Of a stretch of DNA of 64,000 bases, positions 12,096-23,261 are shown piece after piece. Below the pieces are notes generated by a model that searched no databases, was not told the DNA's origin, and saw nothing but the letters and a program-made list of their open reading frames with translations. The position numbers were made by a program, and so were the translations under genes. The DNA is taken from NCBI RefSeq assembly GCF_026210795.1, contig NC_089432.1, positions 4,216,001-4,280,000 of the forward strand. The letters run 5' to 3'. Within the stretch, counting starts at the first letter, position 1. Each line of letters starts with the position of its first letter. The DNA is from Rhizophagus irregularis. Lineage: Eukaryota; Glomeromycota; Glomeromycetes; Glomerales; Glomeraceae.

Positions 12096-12517
12096 TTCTT
12101 TCGCAGGTGTTGTTATATTAGTTACGAGAGATTTTAGAAAATATTATGGTCTGAAATTTTGTAAAGCGATTATTTATTTATAAAAGCTTTTTGATTTATT
12201 AAGTATATTATTGCTGACCTTTTTCACGACAAGTGACGTTAGATATCGTTAAATAAAATAAGAACTTTATTAAATAAATTGCGTTGTTTGGTTTATTATT
12301 ACAGAAAAATATAAGACACGAATTTTGGGTTAACAAAATATAAAATTTATTGGGTTAAAAGGATTAATTAATGTGAGAACATCCCAAACTCCTTTAAACT
12401 TCTCTCAAAAGTTACTCTTTATATAACTAATTTAGGGGTACTTATTTTAGGGTTATTAACTTATAATGTTTCAGTGTTTCAACTGTTTCATTGTTTGTTA
12501 TCCTTTAATGTTAGCAC

Positions 12518-12696
12518 GTCCGAAATGCGGGACAGGCTAAGCCGATCACGGTGACAAATGACGGTGACAAATAAGTTTTGGAAAATTCGTCCCCTCAGAT
12601 AATTAGTGATTTTGAACTCGTGCTTGCACGTGATCAGGTGACGCGTAAACATTACTCCTTCCTATTATAGTTGTGATCGGTCACACATTTCGGACG
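12518..12696. repeat. Possible MITE with GTCCGAAATG ends
   Basis: GTCCGAAATG at 12518-12527 and its complement CATTTCGGAC at 12687-12696 bracket a region more GC-rich than its surroundings. A second inverted pair around CCGATCAC lies inside. No convincing target duplication was found, so the element call is tentative. Confidence 0.4.
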
Positions 12697-13635
12697 GGCC
12701 ATTATTATATGTTTATCAGTTTATCACCATGCGGGTCTTATTTTCATATTTCGTTTCATAATAAAATGATATTGTAATGCCGAAAATTACCTAGTGAATT
12801 TATTAATTGTGAGGCTTGTGAGGCGCAGTATTATATTTAGTTTAAGTGTAAAGTATTATAATTTTAAAGTGTTACAAATGACATAACTCCGGGAACATGA
12901 GTCCCGAGTGTAATAAATGACGTATTTAACTCCTAGAACAAGAGTATAAACTGTACCATATGTGATGTGTAGTATTACATAGTTATTTTTATTATTTTAT
13001 TTTTAGATTTTATTATTTGAGAAAATTAGTTTGAAGATCAATTTATAACAATTTTTGAATATTGAAATGAAATCAATTAAATTATATTTTCGACGGAAAA
13101 GTAATGTTAAAGAGTAATTATTATTAGCTGTTAGGGGTAAAATTTAATGTTTTCGAAAATGGAAAAGTTTTATTAGAAAGTGGTGGAAAATTATATATTG
13201 AAATATATGAATTTGAAAACAAAAACAGAAAATATTTTACTGATTTTAGAAATTTATAAAAAGGGGTGATGAATTCAGGATCTACAATTTGTTTAGTATT
13301 GCATTAGAACAAAGCATTATATATATATTTTTATATTATTATTAAATAAAGTATTATTTGACCTTACAATATACAGCTTAGTTATTTCAATACTGGGCCA
13401 CATGTTACGAAGTGAGTTGATATTATCATTTTTTATATTATGGTAAAATTATGACACTACAAAATCTCGCAATCTCTAATTATTATTTTTTTTTTAAAAA
13501 AAGAGGTAAAAAATCTCTAATTATAAATTTTGTGTTACAATAATTTTAAGGGGTTATAAAAATTAATCTAAAAAAATTAAACCTGATTTTGGTAAATCAT
13601 GACATTTATATTTCTATTTAATAATTAATTACATT

Positions 13636-14140
13636 ACAGCCGGTAAGTTACAATATATATATTTATTTGTTTAACATTTTATATAGCTCAAGTAATTATA
13701 TCTTTTATATAATAACTAGATTGTAAGTGATATACTTAATTTACAGTAAATACTTTTGTATTATATCAATCTAACTAACTAATAATTAATAATACTACAG
13801 TGTGTAAGTCATATGTTATCAACATTTCTATTATTTACGTAAATTGAGCTAACAAAATTCTATTTACAAAATTATTGGGTAATTTCTTTTAGTTGGTAAT
13901 TATATTAATTATATTATTACAAATTTATATATTATTAACATAATTTAAACTAACCAAATTCTTTATTTGAAAATTTATTTTGTGAAGCAATATTTTACAA
14001 ATAATATAAACTTTAAAAATTATTTAATAATATAGTTTGTAAGTTATTTATTTAATTCTATTATTATTACAATATTTATATATAATATTTGCAATCACTA
14101 AATTCTTTATTTCAAAACCATTTAATAATACAGATTGTAA
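13636..14140 (+). repeat. Degenerate array of YAG-NNN-GTAAGT motifs
   Basis: An acceptor-like AG, three bases, then a consensus donor GTAAGT occurs at about 13636 (ACAGCCGGTAAGT), 13726 (CTAGATTGTAAGT), 13797 (ACAGTGTGTAAGT), 14032 (ATAGTTTGTAAGT) and 14129 (ACAGATTGTAAGT), with a weaker one near 13890. The intervening AT-rich sequences resemble each other (TTTAATTCAATT, ATAATATTTGCA). It looks like an old tandem array of intron-like units. Confidence 0.5.
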
Positions 14141-15571
14141 GTTTGTTTATTTAATTCAATTGTTACATATTTATGTAATATTTGCATATAATTAAAATAA
14201 AAATATTAATATTATTAAAAAAAATCAGGTTTGAAAAAAAAAATTAAAAATATTAATATTAAGTCAACCTTATGCTGCGGTCGATTGCATCATTCCAAAA
14301 GGATGGAAAAAAAATGTGATTAATAAGAAAAAACCAAAACTTTTTTTGATAAAATAACACTAAATTTTCTGTTTAATAGAATTTGCTTGGAGTTGAAAAA
14401 TGACAAATTCTTTAATTTCACATAAAAAATTGCAAAAAAAAAAAAAAAATACTTGAAACAAAATCAGAAATTGGAAAATTTTCATCTTAGTCAAAGAATG
14501 AAATTAGTGAATTTACTCATCAATCTAAAGAAGAAATTTTAAAGGTGACAAATTCTATAGGATCTTTAGTGGATATTTTTGACTTAATTCATTATTGTAA
14601 GTAAAAATTTCATTATAATACTGTATATAGCTGATATTATTTAAATCTCAACAATAACAATAATTGTTATTTTAATAGTATTTATCACAATTAAGAGAAG
14701 TTGGATATTTTTGACTACAGTATTACTATTGTTGGAATAGTAATAAGTAATATTTGTATTAGGTAATGATTAAAGTAAAATTTAATACAATAATTTTTAA
14801 ACAAACTTGTAATTTATATATATGGATATGAAATCTTTACGCATTTTATTTCTATGGTATGTTAATACTAAAGAGTACAACGTTTTTAATACCGTATATA
14901 TAGCATTATTAACGTTAATATTTATAATCCATAGGAATTATATTGTCTCAATACTTCTACATTCAGTAAAATTTTGCTTCAATGAGAAAATATATAGTGA
15001 TTTGTATTCATATGTATGAGAAATAAAAGAATGCATAATGAATAAAATAAAAAATTGTCACAAGATAGTGATCGATTATAAGGTGTCTATTGATAACTTG
15101 TAACTTAAAAGTTTACATGTACAATGTGTACATACAGAGGGATAAATTATGGTCCTATCATAATTTAGCTCCACATTGCCACATTTTTGGTGCTTAGCCT
15201 TATGTTTGTTCAATAATGTAATTGTGGCGCAAGTACGAAATTTTGCTTACTCTATATAATTTATGGATTATTTTTTATAAAAGATCAAAATTAGAAAAGA
15301 TAATTAATAAATAGTATTAAGAAAGTAGCTGAACTAAGATATTAAAGTATCTTTGTTCTTACTATATTTACTAACATGTTTCAATGTTTTATTCTTCCTT
15401 CATTAGATAAATCTCAACCAATTAATAAATACATAAAGTATTTCATTTCTTACAAACTTCATTTTTTTTTTTACTTCATGGTTTTATTTTTACTTGGTTT
15501 CCTATCATTACTATCTTTTACTACCCAACCTCCTATAATGATCATTTTTATTTTTTGTCTCTAATCATTTT

Positions 15572-17052
15572 TCACCTCCTATTACTTCTCATTATTCCAT
15601 ACTTTTCGTCTCCCATTATTTTCTATCACATCTTTTCATTTTCCATTAACTCTTTTCTCTCCTGTTTGCTTCCCATCATTTCATTTTGTCTCTCATCGCT
15701 TCTTTTCATCTCCCATCACTCCTTCATCTTCCTATCACTTCTTTTTGTCTCCCATCACTCCTTTTCGTCTCCCATCACTCTTCTTCATCTTCTCATCATT
15801 TCTTTTCGTCTCTCATCACTCCTTTTCATCTTCTCATCACTCCTTTTTCGCTTCCCATCACTCCTTTTCGCCTCCCATCACTCCTCTTCATCTTCACATC
15901 ACTTCTTTTCGTCTCCCAGCCATCACTTCTTTTCGTCTCTCATCACTCCTTTTCATCTTCCAATCACTCCTTTTTCGCCTCCCATCACTCCTCTTCATCT
16001 TCTCATCACTCCTTTTCGTCTCCCATCACTCCTCTTCATCTTCTCATCACTCCTTTTCGTCTCTCATCACTCCTCTTCATCTTCCTATCGCTCCTTTTCG
16101 TCTCCCATCACTCCTCTTCATCTTCCTATCACTTTTTTTCTTTTCCTATCACTTCTTTTCGTTTCCCATCACTCCTCTTCATCTTCCCATTACACCTTTT
16201 CTTCTCCCATCATTTCTCTTCATCTTCCATTACTCCTCTTCATCTTCCCATTATTCCCTTCATCTTCCGTTTCGTCTCCCATCACTTCTTTTCTTCTCCC
16301 ATCGCTCCTTTTCATCTTCTATTACTTTCCACTACTCCATTGTTATTTCATTTTTTATTAGCATCTTCTTCTTGATCATTGTAATTTACTTATCTTTCTA
16401 TTTATTGCTATGTTTCTTTTATTTGTATCACTTCATTAAAATACAGTGATTTTTTCTTTAAAATCGTAAATGTGTGACTTAAATATTAATATTTGCAAAT
16501 AAAATTTCATTAGATAAGATTATTTTTAATAAATATGTTTGCAAAAAATTTTTTTTAAATTTAGCCGATCAAAAATTGGCTAAATTAAAAATTTACTCTA
16601 AGAGTAAATTTTACTGTATATTGGGGGTCTTCACAAAAAACGTGATTGAGATTGAGATTGAGATTTCATATAGAATTTTCAATCTTAATATGTTAGTAAG
16701 ATTGAAATTCTATACTAAATTTCAATCTCAATCTCAATCACGTTTTTTGTGAAGTCCCCCATTGTATTGTACATCATGTGACATATTTGAAAAAACCCCC
16801 TAGGCGACGTTTAGAAATTCACTTTTACCATTTCAACTTATAATAAACCGAAAACTGCCATTTCTCTATAATTAATTTACTCATTATAATTTATTCATTT
16901 TATTTAAGATAAAGCTAGATCTAAAAAATTTATTTATTTTAACGAAGCTTATTTATAAAGGAGAGATCAACAATTTGTATATTTATAAATACAATAACTT
17001 TTACTTAAAAGATCTTTTAAAAGCATGTCAAGCTCCCCCATGAAAAAAACCT
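15572..17052. repeat. Polypyrimidine-rich interspersed repeat, copy 2
   Basis: This is the second copy of the repeat at 1250-2806. The CT-rich minisatellite is longer here (about 15600-16330, units of roughly 20 bp around TCCCATCACTCC). The AT-rich second part is interrupted by the foldback MITE at 16623-16760. It ends near the sequence AGCTCCCCCATGAAAA shared with copy 1. The long CT-strand frames are low-complexity artefacts, not proteins. Confidence 0.75.
16623..16760. mobile_element. Foldback MITE (138 bp)
   Basis: Almost the whole element is one inverted repeat: a GGGGG end, CTTCACAAAAAACGTGATTG, a run of GATTGA-like repeats, a short centre near 16690, then the complement back to CCCCC. 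It is absent from the corresponding place in copy 1 of the host repeat. A possible 3-bp ATT lies at both borders. Confidence 0.8.
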
Positions 17053-17366
17053 CTTGTTGTATAAACACGAAAAAAAAAAAATTAGAAATTTCCGCATGTA
17101 TTTGATTATATCAACAACCTAAATAGGATTATAGCAATAAGGATATATTTAAAATATCCGAATATTCAACTTTAGTAACTTTAGTAAAATGTAAAATTTT
17201 CATTAATGAAATATATGAACTTGGGTCTGCTGCTACTGACAATTTTTATAACAGAGAAATATGTGATAAATTGAAGACTTCTTTATTATGTTAAATGTTA
17301 CAACAGGGTATTAGGTCACGATAATATTAAATATTTGATAGTTAATATTTGAAAAGATATAATATA

Positions 17367-17515
17367 CTAGGAAACGGGAACCCGGAGCGAAAAACTAAAA
17401 TTTGTGATTTCATTGGGTAAAGATCACGTGGCGGACAGAGAAATTCACGTGATCGATTTTTTTTCATAGTGCGTAGACATACTGTATATTGTCCTTCGCT
17501 TCGCTCCGGACAATA
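17367..17515. repeat. Interspersed repeat of about 150 bp, copy 1
   Basis: This matches 21449-21600 closely, from ACTAGGAAACGGGAAC through GATCACGTGGCGGACAGAG to TTGTCCTTCGCTTCG. An inner inverted pair CCGGAGCGAA / TTCGCTCCGG marks it as a small non-autonomous element or foldback. No target duplication was identified. Confidence 0.65.
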
Positions 17516-17592
17516 AAATATATGACAAATAAAAAAATTTTTTTTTTTAGCTAAATAACATAATAATTTAATGAATAATAATAAAACAATTT

Positions 17593-19944
17593 TCAGAGCT
17601 TATATTCATTACGAAATCTAATTGCAGCTTCGTAACCATTATAAACAGCTAATTCAATATAATTCTTGGCTTTTTCTATATTTTTTTTACATCCAACACC
17701 ATTATAATACATATTTCCAATGTTGTACATTGCTACTTTAACACCATCTTCAGCAGCTTTTTCATAATATTTAAGAGCTTCGGAAACATCTTGTTCAACA
17801 CCATTGCCATAACACAAACAATCTTCATATCTTACTTTTACTTCAGGGAATTCATTTGCTTCATCATCAGCAACTTCCTTATATAATTCAGCAATAATTT
17901 TATCTTTATTTGGAGGGCTCGGAACCAACCCTCTCGAAATGTAAAGTGCTTTATAATATTTTGCTTTGATTTGATTACGGTTTGCTGTACCTCCTGTATT
18001 ACCAAGGTTTGCATAAGCTTCAAAACATTTATATGCAGTTTTTACATATCCAACTAGTTTACCATGTTTATCATATAACTTATGTTGTTTTGTTGCATCA
18101 GTGAGTGTCATATATTTAAATGATTCAAGATCTGGAAGGGCGTATGCATCAATGTTGTCTGCTCGTTTTGGACGAGACTTTTGCATGGAGTTGTTTCTGC
18201 TGTTTCCTCTTAGGTTTGGGCCACTAGAACTTGATGTAACTTGTGAATATTTCTTGAAGCAATTATTAAGAACTTCAAATATTTTCGAGATTTTTGGCCT
18301 AAAATCTGGATCATGATGAACGGCTAAAAAATATGTAAAAAAAAAGAAACCAATTAATTACAACAAATAAAATTGTAATTTAAAATATTTTCTTTTACAT
18401 ACCTTCAATTTCTAATTGTTTGAATTCCTCTGGCATTTGACTTTATTCAGAAAATGGTTCTCTGTACGTTTTATTACGCACCTCATCAGTTATATCTAAA
18501 ATATTATTATTATCCTGATATGGAACTCTTTCTTCAGCAATTTCCCAAAGTAAGATTCCAAAACTATAAACCTCACATCTTTGATCATATTCATAATTTG
18601 CCCTCTCTAACAATTCAGGTGCGCGATAACGAATTTGGTCTAAGTTTTGGTTTGGAAGATATATAACGGAACGAATTAATTTGAAATTTGCAAGTTTTGC
18701 TGTCTCATTAAGTGTAATTAATATGTTTTCAGCTCTAATATCTCGATGAAAAATCTAAAAAAAAAACAATTAAAAAAATTTCGTTAATTAAATAAAAGCT
18801 GGTTAGTAAATATATTTACCTCTACAGTTCTTAAAAAATTTAATCCACGAGCAATATCAAGGGATATACGTAATTTTAATTTAAGGTCGAAATCATTTTT
18901 ATTTTGATAAAATTCACGCAAGTTTCCATGTTCAGCCCATTCAGTTACCAAATACCATTGATTTCCATCAGAAATTATTCCATAGAATTTTATGATGTTT
19001 TGCCAATCATGAAGTTCTTTAAGAATTGTAACTTTATTTTGTACAATCATATAGTTTTCTCCCTCAGAGAAAGTTTTAAAAGCAAATACTTCACCTTTGT
19101 TTGTTGTTTTATGCCATTTATTTACACGTCTATAGTATTTACGTGTTTGCTCATTAATCATTATCATCACTTTCATAATCAGAAAATTTTAGTGGATGTA
19201 TCTGAAAGATATTATCAATTTTTGTTTGATTTTGAGAAGTTTCATTCATAAATTTTTCCATTGTATTATTCATTACATTAACTTTTACAACAGTTGAAAA
19301 AAACTTTTCACTTAAGTCTGCGAAGCAGTCGTTATCATTAATATCAGCCACCATTCCTAGTATATACTATAATTATTAAAATAATTTAAAATTAATTTTA
19401 TGTTCAATTAAAAGTATAATAAAACTCAATTTTTTTATAATCTTACTTTGATAAAATACCTTAAAGAGAAAAGTGTTGAGAAAATTTTTAAAGAATTATG
19501 TATGGAATTCGACAGTTGTATTAACTTATTGTCTTTTTCTATTAACGTTGAAATTGCTGATGAACTTGAACAATTAAAAACCGATCAAGATGATTTATTT
19601 AAAGTTTTCATTAGAGAGATTTCTGATATAAATTTTTTAATTTGCGTTATAATAGTAGATAATTCTTGTAAACGTATATAATTTATTTTATTAAAAAAAT
19701 CTTCTCTGTCTTTTCTTTTATCTCTAAGATCTCGTACGGCTAATTGTGCAACACGAACTCGATTTTTTAATATTTCACAAGTTCGTTTATTGTGTTCAGC
19801 AGCTTCTACTAATTCGATGATTTCGTTAAAAAAATTTCCAATTTCATTAATTAAAGGAAGAAATTTTGTAAGTGGAACAAACATGAAAGCACTATCTACT
19901 AAACTTTCAGTAAAACTATACTTTTTTGATCCATTATCTTCCAT
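17593..19944 (-). pseudogene. Protein kinase-like / Sel1-repeat pseudogene
   Basis: The layout is that of the Rhizophagus kinase-Sel1 family: an N-terminal helical domain (ATG 19944, MEDNGSKKYSFTES), a kinase-like domain, and C-terminal Sel1 repeats (17593-18183). Exons visible by GT/AG borders are 19356-18820, 18754-18403 and 18323-17593. The kinase part retains VFAFKTF (Lys of the VAIK type), VTEWAEHGNL and HRDIRAENIL, but has NFK where DFG is expected, so even the intact family member may be a pseudokinase. Three defects make it a pseudogene: about 160 bp (roughly 19448-19610) of the helical domain is inverted and reads on the plus strand as KELCMEFDSCINLLSFS, the frame is lost near 19155, and a TAA follows YREPFSE near 18445. 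The Sel1 part (two to three repeats with YYEKAAEDG) is still open. Confidence 0.8.
19448..19681 (+). other. Inverted segment of the kinase-Sel1 pseudogene
   Basis: The plus strand here reads KYLKEKSVEKIFKELC and FDSCINLLSFSINVEIADEL, which fits the missing part of the N-terminal helical domain encoded on the minus strand on either side. The intron downstream (minus-strand GTAAGATT to TACTAG, about 19443-19357) is still in its original orientation, so only part of one exon was flipped. The breakpoints are near 19448 and 19610. Confidence 0.7.
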
Positions 19945-20062
19945 TTCTAATATTTATACTAATTTAATAAATAATTTAATCGAAAAAAAGAGATTTTTTA
20001 TTTCACAAAAACTACAAAACTCTAATTTATTTATTAATGTATATGCTGTGTTACCATTGTAA

Positions 20063-20261
20063 GGCATCACCTCGCGTGTTACGAATATTAATAGTGTTGG
20101 TTACACTGCATAAAGGGCGTGACATTTTATGCAAGTGACAAATAGAGATCAGGAATTTCTAAGTCGCTGAGATAAATATAAACAACGAGGCCGCCGCCAT
20201 CACGTGACCATGTGACAAAATCATCACCTGTACTACGCGAGGTGGTGTGGTAAATTTTACC
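20063..20261. mobile_element. MITE with 9-bp target duplication (199 bp)
   Basis: The 9-bp sequence CCATTGTAA occurs at 20054-20062 and 20262-20270. Just inside lie inverted sequences containing CACCTCGCGT (left) and ACGCGAGGTG (right). The element is more GC-rich than its surroundings and non-coding. A 9-bp duplication suits a Mutator-like element; the inverted repeats are not perfectly terminal, so the exact ends are uncertain. Confidence 0.6.
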
Positions 20262-21448
20262 CCATTGTAATCCAACTTTTTGTTGCTTTACTATCGAATT
20301 GTGTCGGGGTCACGTGATAGTAACAGTAAGTTTATCACGAAAATAAAGTGTATATGTTTAATTTTTAAAATATAAATTTATTCAAAATAAATAATAACTT
20401 AAAATAATGAAACAATACAAATAGATAAATACTAATTCATAAATCATAACAAAAAGATAAAATATTGCTGCCTCCACCGGCGATCTGAAATATTACCGAT
20501 AAAACTAATACTAAAAATTAATACTAAAATAAATCTCTTGAAGTCCCCCTTTCCTCAACGTTCACCCATTATATATATATTGTTCATATTTTCGGTATAA
20601 ATTATACTAGATATAAATTATACTTTGTATAAATTATATGAAATCTAAATTACACCAAGTATAAATTATACTGTTACGCCGCCGATCATTTAGATTACCT
20701 GCGAATTTCTTGATACACAATTATAATTATTTTTAAATAGTTTCGGTGTGGCGCAGTTCGGTCATCCTTCCTCGTAACAGTTGCGTTAGGAATCCAAATA
20801 CGATAATTTACAATGTATGGTTACAATAAAATATTTCTAATAATTTTGGATTCTATAATAGCACGTAAATGGGTATGTATACGTAATACGTTATCTTTTA
20901 TTAGATATTTTTCGTTACACTTATTACATTGAGATATCGATGTAAATGAATTCATGTTGCACAATTTGATGACCTTTATAAAATCAGGCCCAAGAAGGTC
21001 CTCACCAGCGCGGAAAAAAAGCCTGAAAAGTTTCGGACAAATTCCGGTAAAGCATAAAAATTCCGGATATTGGTTTTTTTAACCGGTATACATTGTCCGA
21101 AATTGAAAATTCTTTCCTGTTTTTTTTATAATCACAATAAATGATTATAATTTTGAACTGAACAAAGCAAACTATAAATTTTTAGGAAATCCGGATAGAT
21201 TTCCCACGCTCATCTGCATACATAGATAAATGCATATTATTTCTAAAATTGAGAACCAATCATAATTTTATATTCCATAAAAAAAAAACTAATTAACCCG
21301 ACAATTGCATCATTTTTCTTACACGACTATGTATGTACAGTAACTTTTTATGCCGGATGGCGCGATGAAATAGATAATCACGTAACTTTGAGAATATTAA
21401 ACGGATGTAGTAAGCGTTAAAATCAAATAATCTATTAGTTAAACAAAA

Positions 21449-21600
21449 ACTAGGAAACGGGAACCGTTGTAAGTCCAGCGAAAAACTAAAATTTGTGATT
21501 TCATTGGGTGACGATCACGTGGCGGACAGAGAAATTTACGTGATCGATTTTTTTTCATAGTGCGTAGACATATATTGTCCTTCGCTTCGTTCCGGACAAT
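21449..21600. repeat. Interspersed repeat of about 150 bp, copy 2
   Basis: This is the second copy of the element at 17367-17515. It differs by small changes after CGGGAACC and in the CACGTGATCG region and ends at the same TTGTCC...CCGGACAAT sequence. Both copies lie in the same orientation. Confidence 0.65.
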
Positions 21601-21639
21601 TATTCATAGACTATATTCTTTTAAATTTAAAGAACTAAA

Positions 21640-21832
21640 AGTAAGTATTAGAAATACGAAAAAACAATTTGCGTTAAAATCATTTTTTCTTGATACATCA
21701 CCGTAAAAGAATTGTTCGTGAGGTAATTCAATTTTTTTAATACATTATATTTATTTTAAAAATTTGAATTTTATTAGTTAAAAATTCGACGTGAGTCAGG
21801 TATTATCAAGTTATCTTAATAAATAAATATCA
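21640..21832 (+). pseudogene. Relic of a kinase-Sel1 gene (exon 1 end, intron, exon 2 end)
   Basis: The sequence CAATTTGCGTTAAAATC, then a TTGTTCGTGAG exon end followed by GTAATT, an AT-rich intron, TTAG, TTAAAAATTC and GAGTCAGGTATTA, follows the exon 1/intron/exon 2 structure of the intact kinase gene at 62700-62900. Most of exon 2 is missing. It is a short relic of the same family on the opposite strand. Confidence 0.65.
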
Positions 21833-22636
21833 TTAATATATTTTTTAAAAAATGATCACTCTCGATTCCACGCGACAATTATCAGCCTTTGTTATAATTA
21901 AGTTTCATCGTCTTACGTATTTTATTTTATCGCTATTAACAAAGAAAATATAACCATTTGAACACATAATAACTTCCATCATAACTTTGGAACAATATAA
22001 TCATCTTACTTTGGTTACCCATGCCCTAATCGCTCTTTCGCTTTCTTTGTTTGGAGAAGAGTATCTATAAAATTTTGACAGAAATTTTTTTTTCCAGACC
22101 AGTATCACGTGATCATTTAACTTTGGACGGATATTGTGCATTTTTACTACTTTTTTACTACTATCGAAATTCATTTTTTTTAATTTCCTTATCCAATGAC
22201 TTATAAATGAAAAGATGTGTTGTGTAAATTCTGCTGCCTAATATTTTCTCTAATGCGGAGTGAAGCTCACATTTCGCAACATCTCATTATATGGAATGTA
22301 TACGTTTTCATCAATCCAATTAATCCATACATTTGAATTACAGTAACTTTAGGTTCATTGTTAATAGACACTGAGTTACAGAAAAAAATTTTTATTGCGA
22401 AAGATTAATTTACTATTTACCATCCTTATATGATCATCCACGGGATATACCGTAGCACCTAGCTGTAAATATGGATTAATCATATGTTATTTATGATGAA
22501 TCATTTGATATGACATCATAAAAGATCACCAATCGGCAAATACTAAAAAAAAAGATGTACTTTTTTTGGTTTTTTTTTTTATATAACTCTTTTAAATTAT
22601 AATTTTAATTTTAATGAAAGAAAAAAATAATTTTCG

Positions 22637-23261
22637 ATGACTTCATTTGTAAATATTATTAACGGTAAGTTTCGCAGGTTTTTTTTTTTTTTTGAGAAGT
22701 AAACTTTACATTAATAAATGCTATCATATATATTTTAGATATTTTAGACTTTCTTTTTTGGTATATATCACGATGCCAATACTGGAAAATTATATGCCTT
22801 GTAATAATAAGTGTTATAACATTATTTTTTTCAATTATATGGCTAATTAAAATTAATACAGCACATCATGATAATGTACGTAAAAAAAATATGAAATTTT
22901 AATTATTGCAATATTGTTTAATTACTAATAGTGTCTTATTTTTTTCTTAGAAATGTGATAATGCAATTGAAAATCATGATAATGTGAATGAAAGATTAAG
23001 TATTATAGGGGGGAATTTTAATGTTATAGATAAAAGAATTGATGTTTTATTTAAACGAATAACTGTTATTGAAAAAAGAACAGATATGATGGATAACAAT
23101 ATTGATCTCCTACACAAAAGAATGGACATTATTAAAAAGAGAATGGAAAGAGTTAATGAAAAAATTATTAATCTTATTGTAAGTATTAAAAGTTCTTTAT
23201 CTACTATGCATTATTTTATTTATGATTAAAAATATTTTTATAATAGAATTATAGCAATTGA
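22637..23261 (+). CDS. Small membrane-anchored coiled-coil protein
   Basis: Four exons give a continuous frame of about 135 residues: 22637-22664, 22739-22875, 22951-23178 and 23247-23261, each intron bounded by GT/AG with phases that agree. The N-terminal part has one hydrophobic segment (IICLVIISVITLFFSIIWLI, about residues 27-46) that should anchor it in a membrane. The rest is a charged helical repeat in which a unit of 7-11 residues recurs (VIDKRIDVL, VIEKRTDMM, LLHKRMDII, IIKKRMERV), as expected of a coiled coil. No family was recognised. If the last intron is retained, the protein instead ends in a different tail (SIKSSLSTMHYFIYD). A tethering role is only a guess. Confidence 0.6.

Larger units (their letters stand above)
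12096..15571. other. Gene-poor AT-rich region
   Basis: No convincing gene was found. It contains an imperfect inverted repeat at 12518-12696, a series of splice-site-like motifs at 13.63-14.14 kb, and a small stem-loop TAAATTATG / CATAATTTA near 15145-15172. A frame of 65 residues at 14822-15019 has no recognisable feature and is probably chance. Confidence 0.5.
20271..22636. other. Gene-poor region with repeats
   Basis: No intact gene was seen. It contains a run of four imperfect units of ATAAATTATACT (20596-20672), a GGCGCAG motif at about 20750, the second copy of a 150-bp repeat, and a relic of a kinase exon. Confidence 0.5.
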
